A stretch of 64,000 nt of DNA, taken from assembly GCA_907163375.1 (NCBI GenBank), contig CAJQUW010010404.1:62001-126000 (forward strand), written 5' to 3'. Under the pieces are notes generated by a model. It did no database searches. It saw only the letters and a list, made by a program, of their open reading frames with translations, and had not been told where the DNA came from. Positions 42,072-51,989 of the stretch are shown here, piece after piece (the first letter of the stretch is position 1; each line of letters starts with the position of its first letter). Made by a program: the position numbers and the translations under genes. Source of the stretch: Prostheceraeus crozeri. Lineage: Eukaryota; Platyhelminthes; Polycladida; Euryleptidae.

Positions 42072-42665
42072 AGGAAAAGTGATAGGAGTAAATATCCACC
42101 AGCAACTCTGAAAGAGCTTGGCGCCATGATTTAGTACAATTTCAATCATGCTCCCTATGACTCGGACTTTTACCTATTCAAAGATCATGAGTTTGCTAGC
42201 TCTCGATCAGTTTTGGATACAGAAATGAAATTAGCGGCTGAAGGAAGTTTGTAAAACCTAACAAAAGAGCTGAAAGCATTGGCATCGAAGCAGAAGAATT
42301 ATGGAAAAAGGGTGTACTTGGAAAGTCTAAATTCTCCCAAAAATAGTTCTCGTAGGGTATTCACAGCATTCAGAAAGCGACGAAAAATTTGTTTTGTGTC
42401 TCATCTTTGATTGAGAACTATGTAACGAATACTAGCTTGAGACACGCGGCTAAAAGCAAGCTTGCATCAGCTGGAATCCCTGATGAAATTGCAAGAAAAA
42501 AGACAGGTCGAATATGTGACTCTGCTGATTCTGCATAGAAAACTACGTAAACTATTCGAGAAGCGAATGAGTAATGCAATTTACTGCAAATATGATTCGT
42601 CGGGGGGAAAAGGTTAGGATTAGGCATGAAACTCAGAGTGATGCAAGATTATGCTTTCAAAATTG
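42066..42665 (+). pseudogene. Crypton/DUF3504 tyrosine recombinase, 3' part
   Basis: Continues the 15945-16184 gene. It reads VRKSDRSKYPPATLKEL, FKDHEFASSRSVLDTEMK, RAESIGIEAEELWKKGVLG, and later SLRHAAKSKLASAGIPDEIARKKTGRICDSAD. The last matches the catalytic R-x-x-x...GH box of tyrosine recombinases, with GR where GH is usual. Several stops and frame changes show it was dead or died after insertion. The Crypton/ZMYM-type origin follows from the motif order. Confidence 0.75.
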
Positions 42666-42669
42666 CTCT

Positions 42670-43530
42670 GTAAATATCACGATAAAGGAGTTGAAACATC
42701 CAGATGCAAAATTGTAGAGTGTTGAAAATTTTTCTCATGTTACATGTGCATGTTTTCCTCATATTATGGCGGTGCAAGCACTGGCACTTACACTGAGTTA
42801 AGTACTTACACTGGTGTAAGTACTCGTTTCAATACAGTGATATCGTAAAGCATAGTATTTTCTTAAAAAGTAAAGGTACTTCAAAAGACATTCGGAGATT
42901 TCGTTGACACTGCTTTAAATGCAGATATTAAGGTGTATTCTCATTTCTCAACTGAGGATGCAGCTCAATCTTTAATTATTCCTTTTACATTGTGTTTGCA
43001 GAAAGCAGGATTTATTAATTATTGCAGGCGCACTAACATAGGCGATTAAACAGCAGTGTGTTTAAAGTAATATTCATTGAATGTCCGTCGAAATTTCACT
43101 AACTGGCTAGTTGCAATCTCATTATTGTAAATAACTTCAGTCTGCTGCATATTCCAATTTCCCTTGATTCTGTTGACAGGAAGAGGAACCGAATAGAACT
43201 TGGCAGACACGCAGATTCGTAGTAGTAATAGGGCGTACATTATTCTGCAGGCGTCTGAGTTTCGGCTGGTTCCCTGTAGAAACTCGTGCTGGTAGCCGGA
43301 CAATAATCTGGCGATGCCCTCACCTGTCCATTCCCGTTGATACTTCCGAAACGTCCCAAATATTGCCATAGAGTCAATAAATATTCTTCATTTGATGAAT
43401 CAATCAGCATTGTAAAATTTAGGATAACAATGTAAATAAGTATGGCGAACCATAACATCGATTTGAAATATTCAGTCACCTCTTTACCATGTTTCATTTT
43501 AATTTTGATATTTCTAAGTCTCAATAATTA
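42670..43530. other. Region with weak coding-like fragments
   Basis: A short direct/inverted repeat of 'cacttacact' lies at 42780-42830. At 42890-43048 an open stretch reads TFGDFVDTALNADIKVY...STEDAAQSLIIPFTLCLQ, which looks coding-like but matches nothing I know. Minus-strand frames at 43046-43369 and 43240-43524 overlap; the second has a hydrophobic helix (LWFAILIYIVILNFTML). None is firmly supported. Confidence 0.35.
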
Positions 43531-43531
43531 A

Positions 43532-44017
43532 ATGTTTTGTTTTGTATGTACGTACGTATATCATCATCATCTGCTTTCAGCATTTCAATCAGAATTAGAA
43601 TGGGTGCAGGAGAATCTGAACACACTCAATGGAGATATTTTCCTCGTCTCTAGAAATTTCAGTAATTTAGAAAATATTCAGGACGACTTGTTAATTTTGC
43701 AACAATATTTCGATTTGACTGATGACGGTGAAATTCAGAAGGAGGATTTGGTATTTCCAAGTTTGACGTCAAAGATCGTTAACACTGTCAGTGCTGACCA
43801 CACTGTTTATTCGAGCATCAAATGGGGAACTGGAAAAGGCATTTGCAAACAAATACCTGAACATGTCGACTACCTTCATGAATTTACAACCCATTTAAAT
43901 TCACAGATTTCAGGAGTGATTGAGTTAAAGCTTCTCAATAGGAAAACTTATCGCTTCAAGCCACCATTGAATAGTAAGTTTGTGATGCATGGATGTATTG
44001 CATGCTACCGTAACTAA
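43532..44017 (+). CDS. Hypothetical protein, possible host or repeat gene
   Basis: 161 codons with a helical, acidic first half (residues 25-75) and no recognised domain. The sequence just after its stop (about 44008-44105, 'ttttctgtgggagagcttcg') has an inverted relative at about 60540-60640 across Polinton 2. The segment therefore belongs to a duplicated host locus or an older repeat. Confidence 0.35.
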   Translation: MFCFVCTYVYHHHLLSAFQSELEWVQENLNTLNGDIFLVSRNFSNLENIQDDLLILQQYFDLTDDGEIQKEDLVFPSLTSKIVNTVSADHTVYSSIKWGTGKGICKQIPEHVDYLHEFTTHLNSQISGVIELKLLNRKTYRFKPPLNSKFVMHGCIACYRN

Positions 44018-44019
44018 GG

Positions 44020-45194
44020 AGATCTATATATCTATAATTGTACAAGAGGCAGAATGACGTTTTCTGTGGGAGAGCTTCGAAGGGCTGTTACAGAGATAGG
44101 AGCATATGATAACACTGAATGAATTATCAATATTTTGCAAGTTTTCTCGAATTTTTGTGTGACCTCTGAATTATCTGCTCTCTTTCACTGTCATTGAATC
44201 GAATGTGAAGATCGGGAGATATTTCATTCAAAATTTTTCTCATTCGAAAATAGGGAACCAGTGAATTCCGCAAAAATTCAGAAATTCCGCAGCGACTACT
44301 TTTTCTGTGAATACGTTGGGCACTTAAGGCAAATTTCTTCGTTGGATGCTCGATGGAAAACATGCCAAAAAAGTCAAAACAGCTATTTTGACAACACGTT
44401 TTGTATCCTCTTGCAATTGACAATGTCTCACTATGCACGTGCGATTTTGCGTTTACACCCTAAGAATATCAGAGTCAATTTTTGTGACATTCTGTGATCC
44501 GATTGTTGCATTATGTTCTTCATCAGATATTTCGGATGAAAGAGAAGGTATAATTAAACATCCGTTGGATGCCTAATTTTCCACGATGAATTCGGATCAC
44601 AAGGAAGATTTTCATATCATAATATTTATAATTTCCGAGTTGTGGCATGGCAATCACATTCAAAGCTTTCTCTCGTCCCCACATTCTGAAATAACTTTTA
44701 TCAAAGCTATCAGTTGAGTGTAAGAATTCAGCCTTCAAGATAAAAAACAGTCATTAGTCTTGCTGTTGAAGACTTTACTCCAATCAAGTGACTTACTATG
44801 AGAAAGGATTGCCCCGGCTGACTTGATCGTCTTCCGAATACCTCTATGGGAAAGCCCGATCAGATCGTTTTCACACAAACGTATTGAATGTCTCGTCGAA
44901 TATGATTACCCAATCTTTTCACATGTCATGCAACTCAGAGGAGATGACAAGCATCTCACGAACGTCATCGGTAGACCCAAACCCAGAGAGATCAAATCTT
45001 TTTTTCAAACTATCGGGATGCGGAAGATGTAGGTGTTGTCTTTCTGTTGAATGCCTTGCACGATAACAAGAAATAACTGAGTTGCAATCGTCATAGCAGA
45101 AGAATATCGATTACTATTGAATGACAAATTTGATAACTGTGAATTAGGATATACATTTGATCAATTTGGAGGTTCTTATGCTGAAGAGCAATAT
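44020..45194. other. Spacer with no supported gene
   Basis: Holds the block shared with 60540-60640 and several short frames without motifs. The last 130 bases before 45195 can be read as EEYRLLLNDKFDNCELGYTF, perhaps a host exon cut by Polinton 2. This is weak. Confidence 0.35.
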
Positions 45195-45200
45195 GCTTAG
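45195..45200 (+). repeat. Target-site duplication of Polinton 2, left
   Basis: GCTTAG precedes AGTAGCAAGC. The right flank is GCTTGG (59774-59779), a five-of-six match. Confidence 0.8.
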
Positions 45201-45605
45201 AGTAGCAAGCCCGTGACAAATTGAAGGCCAAAATGTGCAGCGATGACTCATTCCCCTCCTCCCCTCCTGTCAGACTTCCAACTTGGGTGGGAGTGATTGT
45301 AGAAAGTCGTGCGATAGCTCGTTTGAAAGCTGGGAGTGAGACCAATGCAGTGGAAAGCATCATTTGTGTAAGTCTTCCTTGGTTTAGGTGTGAGAGTGGA
45401 AAGTGACTTGAAAATGTCAGGAATCTCCGAAAACGACAGAGCTGGGAAAGGGCAGGTTTTGGACGTTTTATGATGAGAAAGGCCATATTTCGGGGTGAAG
45501 GAGTGTTCGGATGGACAAACGGAGGCTACGTGCAATTTTACATCGGTAAGGTGATTTCCGGCTCAATCGGAAGAAAAAGTGCTGACCCCCCCCTCTTGTC
45601 AGACT
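45201..45605 (+). repeat. Left TIR of Polinton 2
   Basis: Inverted match to about 59283-59773. It contains the same 'cgtgcgatagctcg' and 'gacagagctgg' modules as Polinton 1 and the 481-4211 element. A further module (45605-45860) follows in tandem. Confidence 0.85.
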
Positions 45606-46036
45606 TCCAACTTGGGTGGGAGTGATCGTAGAAAGTCGTGCGATAGCTCATGTGAAAGCTAAGAGTGAGACCAATGCAGTGAAAAGCATCATTTGTGTAA
45701 GTTTTCCTTGGTTTAGAGTGGAAAGTGACTTGAAAATGTCAGGGATCTCCGAAAAACGACAGAGTTAGAATTTTATGAAAATGTCTCTAACTTTTGAACG
45801 CGGCATCGTATGAGAGAACTGAGAACAGATTTGAAATCAGCGTGACATTTTACACCTGAATTGATGGGTTTTGAGGGTCGTGGGAGTGACATAAACACGC
45901 AAACATTTACATCTTCGATAGCAAACAATCTTTTCTCATGAAAATACGAGACAAACGTTCAACATTAGATAGTGTTTCATTCCAAACGACTGAAAAATCT
46001 TGTTAGAACTGTGTCATTCCATGCTATGTCTCAGAT

Positions 46037-46473
46037 GTGATAGGAAGAAAGATGACAGATGCAGTAGAATTTACGAATGAATTTTGTTCATTACGTTTTC
46101 ATCGACAAAATCTTCGAGATGTGATTATGGACTACATCATCTCATTTCATCATGAAAAGGCAGACTTAGAAGTTGCCATCGCCAAAGGTTACTTCGTTTT
46201 CCAACAGCTCATGGACAGTTTGATAAATAAAGATGTGAAAGGTGATTAGTTGCAGAGATCGAATTTGAGAAAGTGACTGATGAACATGCGGGCAAACGTG
46301 TAGTGTTTCATTTTGCATCCTATTCTGCAGAGACGATACATGATCCTAAAGATTTCTATCAGCGACACATGGCGAAAATTTCATCTCGACCAGATTCATT
46401 TCATGAGCATGGATCCAACTTGCTCTTATGTCGCATAAAACACATTCATTTTCAGCTCAATGTGCTAAACTAG
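46037..46473 (+). pseudogene. FHFASYS-family accessory protein, Polinton 2 (fossil)
   Basis: Homologue of 21681-22097. It shares the SLRFHRQNL start region, VFHFASYSAETI, FYQRHMAKISSR and a closing IKHIHFQLN. Function is unknown. It is broken. Confidence 0.55.
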
Positions 46474-46499
46474 ATTTGACTACAAGATTTGGGAAAAGC

Positions 46500-46856
46500 A
46501 ATCATGAGTCATTTTCTCTTCATCTCATCCTCTTGGCTTGAAAGCGTGTGTGACTTGCTCAAGCCATTCTCCGTCTCAATTTTGTCTGATTTCATCCTGT
46601 TTCCAAATTTCCAAGTGAGTGTCATGACTATGTGGCCTAAACCGTGCCAACATTTTAGAAGAGAAGCGCGGGAGAGTGTGTGGCCGATGATTGTACAAGC
46701 CTATTTTGTTGAACCATCGCCACCACCGCCTCCACCACCTAGACGCTTTACCTTCAAGTCCTTTAAGGAATTGAAACTTAATTCGGGTCCTAAGGCCAAG
46801 ACATTTAATTTATTGGACGATGACGAAGAGTTAGACTTTGGTGATAAGCCTCAAAT
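46500..46856 (+). pseudogene. Proline-rich Polinton 2 protein, interrupted (fossil)
   Basis: Near its end it has a run of about eight prolines, then RRFTFKSFKELKLNSGPK and an acidic LLDDDEELDFGDKPQI. The hAT-like insertion at 46857 cuts it. No family is recognised. Confidence 0.4.
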
Positions 46857-47866
46857 TAGAGTTCGGTTCGAATATTTGAATATATTCAAGTACCTCTCGT
46901 GGACGAATATTCGAATACGAAAATGAAAATTCGAATATTAACGAATATTCGAATATCAAATGCCATTCGAATACTATACAAAATGACTGAAGTCATAATC
47001 TGATTTTTAGAATAATTAGCCTTGTACGGAAAATACAGTATATCGATACCACGGATATAATATTGAACTTTTATCATTTAGTGTCATCCATTAGACACAT
47101 TTCAGGTGTTGAATTGTAATAAGGACTACATAGAAAAGTTTCTCCTATTCAATTATCCTACCGAGATACCGAAGTGGCGTCATTCGACTTGTGTAATATT
47201 GTGTAATCCAACTGCCAGATTCCTGCTTTATATTAAAATTTAGATCTCCTATTACAATTCTTCAGATGCTATAGTTATGAGACTGGCTGTTGGCATGAGG
47301 TGGATATGTCCTCTAATTAACAGATGAGTGGACAGAAAAACATCCAGCTCTATGGGAACGCGGTAACTGAGTGCTTCACTGCTTTTGGCTATTGAGTTGT
47401 GACAGCATCGAATAGCATCAAACGCGGTAATTCAGTGAAAGCTTCACTCATAGATATGGCTTCACTGCTATTGGCTATTATGAGTTGTGACAGCATGTTA
47501 AGTGGACTTGAGAAAATCCCATTATTCGCAACACAAGTCACTACCTTCTTGACTTCATTCAACGTCATTCAATTAATTTTGCTCATGTTTCTCATATTCA
47601 GACACATAGCTTCGAAGCTTTTTGAAATAAACTAAGCTACAGGTAGGCCTAATTATGAGTTGCAATCCACGTGCATGTATGAAATGATGAAAATAAGTTA
47701 AAGTAAGCTTTTGAGAACAGTTTACATTGAGCCATCATCCTGATCAATAGTCAGGAGTGATGACACACAAATATAGGCTAAATGCAATTTTCCAAATAAT
47801 TCGAATATTCGTTCGTCGAAATGACGAATATTCGAATACCAAATTTCGCACGAATACCGAACACTA
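46857..47866. mobile_element. hAT-like non-autonomous element in Polinton 2
   Basis: Ends TAGAGTTCGGTTCGAATATT and (inverted) TAGTGTTCGGTATTCGTGCG, with TTCGAATATTCG arrays inside both termini. Flanks CCTCAAAT (46849-46856) and CTTTAAAT (47867-47874) match at six of eight positions, consistent with a worn 8-bp duplication. 1010 bp with no transposase. A piece of about 160 bp of the same family lies at 56183-56343. Confidence 0.7.
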
Positions 47867-47989
47867 CTTTAAATCATGTGAACGCAGCAAAAGGTCCTCT
47901 TAAGGGCCACCTCTTATGTCACTGCTAAGCTATGGGTTTTCTGTTCTCTGATGATTGTGAATGTACTTAGTGGTATTCTTTCGTTACAG

Positions 47990-48663
47990 ACTGCCATGGC
48001 CATGAATCCTACTCCTACTGCTGCATCACTCAATCCTCATCATCTCGAGCTGTGGAATCCGAAAATTGAAAAGGTAATCCCACCTTCAAACAACAAGTGC
48101 TCTACAACGGTGTTCGACTTTATCTTCAAACGTCGGCGGTATACTTACCAAAAGTGGATACGCAAGTAAATCGCTGCGGTCAAAACCTGAGTATCCCTAT
48201 TGATAATTGGTTGCGTCAACAGCTTGACATTTTGGAAGACGTTGTGAGGCAAAACGCTCTTATTCCCACTGAACTGTTGCAGTTGTGGCCAGAAAAGAAA
48301 ACTTCTTATTATAAACCATTGTATCGCGGCACTCGCTGCTTCATTTTACAAAGCAAGTATTGTAAAGTCACTTCAGGAGTGACAGTTGAACAGTTAGTTG
48401 AAACAGAATTGTCAACGCTAGGTGCAGGCTTTTATTCCTTTCATATTGAGGTGCCTGCTGTTTATGTGGGACCTCATCAATCTGATGGTAATTTGATTTC
48501 TCTCAATTTACGCATTGCCCAAATTCATCATCAAACTGAGTTAACAGGTCTTGATCACATTGAGAAACTCATTGATTCTTGTATCAAAGAGTGTCATGGA
48601 CCTGTCACCAAACATAAACGTCGTCGCGCATCAAAGAAAGATGGTGTCACCACCAAAGAGTAA
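47990..48663 (+). pseudogene. GFYSF-family Polinton protein, copy 2 (fossil)
   Basis: A CAG splice-acceptor-like site precedes the start near 47990. The middle reads LSIPIDNWLRQQLDILEDVV, then LGAGFYSFHIEVPAVYVGP and SLNLRIAQI. The C-terminus is basic (KHKRRRASKK), as in copy 1. Homologous to 16995-17776 and 50352-50987. It keeps the order GFYSF, zinc protein, exonuclease-like gene. Nucleic-acid binding is suspected but not shown. Confidence 0.6.
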
Positions 48664-48829
48664 TCTTAAGTATTCTAATCAGCTAGTTTGTAGTGAATGT
48701 GGAAAACGCGGTCTTGTGCGTTATATTCAATTAAAACATTGTAATCATGTTGTATGCATCTTTTGTTATGTAAAGGACAGACACATGTGCCTTGTAAAGT
48801 TCCTGCTCAATGTATTATCTTGCAATTAA
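48664..48829 (+). CDS. Small zinc-finger protein, Polinton 2
   Basis: About 55 residues: CSECGKRGLVRYIQLKHCNHVVCIFC, with four cysteines and one histidine in RING-like spacing, then a short hydrophobic end. Homologue of 17806-17935. The exact start is uncertain because the frame runs on from within the previous gene. Confidence 0.5.
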
Positions 48830-48849
48830 GTCTCTTTGATATTGTAGGC

Positions 48850-49415
48850 TATCATCTTCATAGACAGTGAGGGGACACCAATACAGGAGTTGACTGCTAT
48901 TGATTGCAATGAGGGAAAGTGATCAAACTGTTGCTAGTGTGTATCATAGATTTGCCTACTGTCCTCCACACAAAGACGAATGGTCACGACGTCATGTGCA
49001 TGGACTTGATCCTTCTCTTTTGATTCATATTGGATTTGTAAATGAAACGTATTTGATAAGTGATTTCAAACGATGGCTGTCAGGTTTTCATATTGTTAAA
49101 ATATTAGGAAATGATTCTGAACGAGAAACAGCAACACTTCAGTTGCACATTCATAATTTATATTTACCATGATGGGTAGATCGTGTAAGACAAGACTATC
49201 ATATGCATTGTGATCAAAAGAAGTTTAGAGATGAAATGATTTTTGATATGGCTGTATGTTTCGGTGAGAGACATCACCTTTACAGACCACCATCACATTG
49301 TAATACTAGAAATAAAACCACCTACATTGCAAAACTCTCTTCACGCTGGCATTTTAGTCTCTATGATGTTCATGAACTGTATCTATATTATTGTCAACAG
49401 CATGGATGTAGATAG
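48850..49415 (+). pseudogene. Exonuclease/Maelstrom-like protein, copy 2 (fossil)
   Basis: Reads FIDSEGTPIQELTAI (DEDD motif I-like), VASVYHRFAYCPPHKDEWSRRHVHGLD, FKRWLSGF, LQLHIHNLYLP, then CFGERHHLYRPP and a closing HFSLYDVHELYLYY. The D-x-E start, HGL block and His/Cys pattern parallel the Maelstrom-type DnaQ-like fold. Whether it was a nuclease cannot be told. It is broken. Confidence 0.45.
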
Positions 49416-49573
49416 AGCATGTTTTTGCTCCATGCGAATGAGTGATGATCTTTTCATGAATTGTATTTACCACCATCTGATTGCTTTGTGAATTTTGATT
49501 GATGTTGAATAAGCTCACAGTGGAACATGATTGTTATTTCTGTTTTATTCATGGTGGAAGTCATTGAAGTAAT

Positions 49574-49921
49574 ATGAAATCTATAGTCGCAACGTTTATG
49601 ATGACGCATCGTACCTTAAGTAACCACATGTGTCATTTAACTCTTGATCAACAAGGATTCGATGGACTTTTACAAGATTGGAAACTTACATTTAAAATGA
49701 AGATGAATGATATGAAAGTAGTGCTCACTGAACGCCTTCCTCTCTTCAAAAGATTGATAGAGAGTTTTCAACCTCAAGATGTGAAGGGTAGACTCGTTGC
49801 TTATATTGAGTTGAAAGATTCGCAAAAACCACTTCGTTTTGGATCCTATTGCTCAGAATGGATTACTCTTAGTGATCAATTTTATGCGCGACATATGGAG
49901 AAATTATGGAGAAAATGGTAG
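49574..49921 (+). CDS. Second FHFASYS-type accessory protein, Polinton 2
   Basis: 115 codons. LVAYIELKD, FGSYCSEWITL and FYARHMEKL match the RLVAKI, FASYS and RHMGKI blocks of 21681-22097 and 46037-46473, so Polinton 2 has two diverged members. Function is unknown. The C-terminus may be shortened. Confidence 0.45.
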   Translation: MKSIVATFMMTHRTLSNHMCHLTLDQQGFDGLLQDWKLTFKMKMNDMKVVLTERLPLFKRLIESFQPQDVKGRLVAYIELKDSQKPLRFGSYCSEWITLSDQFYARHMEKLWRKW

Positions 49922-50245
49922 AGACGATGGAAGGAAATGCCTACGTTGTTAAACATATCATGATTCAACCTGAGTGTGTCTACATCCACGACTTTGTTTG
50001 ATAGTCAACATGTGTAAATGAAACAAGAACTAGTTCAATGAATCATTCGTTTTATTAACTTTTGTCAATGTGGGTGGGCACTAGAGTAAATGAGGCATTC
50101 TGCTTGGTGTTGGAGATGAATAGGTGTCTTTGTACGGTAAAACGGGCGTGTTGTAACATGAGTCATTCTGGTTTGTTGCTTTTAGGTCTTTCTTCACTAA
50201 AGGGGGCGTGTCACTAAAGTCTTTGTGAGGACTAGAACTACGTTG

Positions 50246-50256
50246 TATATAAATAG
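50246..50256 (+). promoter_or_regulatory. TATA box of the second GFYSF gene
   Basis: TATATAAATAG lies about 30 bases before the first ATG of the leader and about 100 before the main frame at 50352. Confidence 0.55.
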
Positions 50257-50351
50257 GGAACGCTTCCACCCACGAGGTGAAAAGTTCACGTATGATGACT
50301 CTTTGTCATGTAACAAAGACAAGGAAAACGTGAAAAGGGAAACGCATGTAA

Positions 50352-50987
50352 TTGGAGCAAGGTCTGGTTATAAAACGGACGACTGAGCTCATAGCAATCA
50401 TTTCCGTCCTTGCGCTAACCATGCAGTTGCTCGAAGCCATCAACTCCTCTGCTCTCGCACTTGGTACACTGAAGTCCCTTACTTTAGCATCGGGTAAAAA
50501 TGCTTTCAATCAAAAGATAACTCATCACGGAAAAGACGTTGCCATAAAAACACCAAGTCATCGGATGGATTATCTAGAGGTTATCTCAACACAGTATGGA
50601 CTCGCTGTATGTGTACCGTTAGACTATTGGACACGGTTACAATTCAATAGTCTTGAAACATTCCTGAAAGAAAATCTCACCATTCCCAAAGAAATTGTTC
50701 GACACAATGGGAAGCGGCAACAAGTTCCCATCATGGAAAAAAGATACATGTATGTTCATATGGATAGACACTGCCTCATCATCCATGAAAAGGAGGGCAG
50801 CGAATTCGACTTACTCAATTGCAGACCTCTCCCCATTTTGGGAAAAGGATTCTACTCCTTCGAAATTAAAATTCAAACCATCTACATGGGTCCGCGCAGG
50901 GACGGAAGGTTGTTTACGTTGAATCCTTATCTTGTCTCCATGACCTTCAAAAATGATGTCCATGTTGATGATGATCAGCCACAGTAG
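50352..50987 (+). CDS. GFYSF-family Polinton protein, copy 3
   Basis: 211 codons in one open frame. It has a hydrophobic-leaning start (residues 12-40), then LAVCVPLDYWTRLQFNSLETFL and LGKGFYSFEIKIQTIYMGP...LFTLNPYL. It is a paralogue of 47990-48663, but with an acidic rather than basic tail (DVHVDDDQPQ). Two copies in one element suggest a complex of related subunits or divided roles (inference). Confidence 0.55.
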   Translation: MEQGLVIKRTTELIAIISVLALTMQLLEAINSSALALGTLKSLTLASGKNAFNQKITHHGKDVAIKTPSHRMDYLEVISTQYGLAVCVPLDYWTRLQFNSLETFLKENLTIPKEIVRHNGKRQQVPIMEKRYMYVHMDRHCLIIHEKEGSEFDLLNCRPLPILGKGFYSFEIKIQTIYMGPRRDGRLFTLNPYLVSMTFKNDVHVDDDQPQ

Positions 50988-51144
50988 CACTCTCCACACA
51001 CTGAGAACGACCATCGGTCTTTATGAGACCAAAGCCTAACGGCCACCTTATCAAGAAAGAATATATACACTCACCATGCCACACATGAACACCACTCTCT
51101 CTCCTTCTTTCTTAGGCATTACACTCTTCACTTAGGTTTGAATC

Positions 51145-51387
51145 ATGATCATGTGGAAATTATCAGCCTGCCTCTATGTGTCATGGAAAAGTCAGTGTGT
51201 TACATTTCATGATACGAAACGTCAACTTCAGATAACTCTAGAAAGCTTTCAACTACGAAGGTTGCATCGCGCCATCATGTCCAACTCTTGTCGTGTGATT
51301 AGTTTAGGAGAAGGCATTGTATTTATTCGCATTCAAGAGATAATTCTACATAATGATCACTGCTACATCGTGATTCCAAAACCCTGA
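51145..51387 (+). CDS. PC4-like small protein, Polinton 2
   Basis: 80 residues. The pattern VSWKSQCVTFHDTKRQLQITL-x-x-FQLRRLHRAIM corresponds to the strand and helix of the PC4-like genes at 28081-28757. It is followed by a shared ISLG block and a closing hydrophobic strand. It sits directly upstream of the TBP-like gene in the same orientation, as in Polinton 1. A TATATACA-type box lies near 51060. The assignment to PC4 is tentative; homology to the Polinton 1 pair is better supported. Confidence 0.45.
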   Translation: MIMWKLSACLYVSWKSQCVTFHDTKRQLQITLESFQLRRLHRAIMSNSCRVISLGEGIVFIRIQEIILHNDHCYIVIPKP

Positions 51388-51396
51388 TGGGAAAAG

Positions 51397-51404
51397 TATA
51401 AAAG
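51397..51404 (+). promoter_or_regulatory. TATA box of the TBP-like gene (Polinton 2)
   Basis: GGGAAAAGTATAAAAGG, identical over 17 bases to the minus-strand block at 28062-28078, lies 36 bases before the TBP-frame ATG at 51440. Confidence 0.75.
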
Positions 51405-51439
51405 GGAAGTTCACTCAACGCTCATGTCTTTTGTGAATC

Positions 51440-51979
51440 ATGCTTCCCATCCGTATCATCAACGCCATGCGCGAAATGAATCTCGGAAGAGACATCGATT
51501 AACAACAGTTGCATACCCATCTTCCCGATTTAGTGTATCATCGCAGTCGTCCACAAATGTTGGTCATTCGCATGAGCAACGGTCGAAATCTTCAAATCTT
51601 TCGCTGCGGAAAGATCCAAGTCCTAGGAAACCTTTATCATTTCGTGATGCAGTCCATGTGTTACGAAGTCGTAAAGAAAATGCAAACACTCATGCCTCAT
51701 CTACGTCTCAGTGCCCTGACATTGAAGAATATAGTATTGTCTGCTCAATTGAAGATGTTAGTGAATCTAGCAAACATTAAAACCAGTAATCATTGTATAT
51801 TTTATGAAACTGAACTCTTTCCCACTGCTCTGATTCGGAAGTGGCATCCCGTACATATTGCAGTGTTTCACAACGGACATTGTATCATGACTGGTTTACG
51901 TGATATCAGTAAAGTAGCTGACATTGTAAAATCTTTAATGCGTTATCTGTATGAGTCACAGTTAATAGAATCGTGTTAA
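51440..51979 (+). pseudogene. TATA-binding-protein-like factor, Polinton 2
   Basis: Repeat 1 keeps VYHRSRPQMLVIRMSN and IFRCGKIQVLG. Repeat 2 is complete: LTLKNIVLSAQL, FYETELFPTALIRKW, PVHIAVFHNGHCIMTGLRD, IVKSLMRYL. The strings YETELFP, AVF-x-x-G and MTGL correspond to YEPELFP, LIF-x-SG and LTGAK of eukaryotic TBP. Homologous to the whole frame at 27482-28027, and placed after the same PC4-like partner. It has about one break but otherwise reads through. I infer a TATA-recognising transcription factor of the element itself. Confidence 0.8.
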
Positions 51980-51989
51980 TCACATGATG

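Noticed and set aside
41888-42127. 79-codon minus-strand frame with hydrophobic stretches
   Set aside because: Lies in the right TIR of Polinton 1 and is mirrored in the left TIR; not a conserved protein.
42890-43048. Coding-like stretch TFGDFVDTALNADIKVY
   Set aside because: Only about 50 codons, no ATG and no recognisable family; recorded only as part of the spacer.
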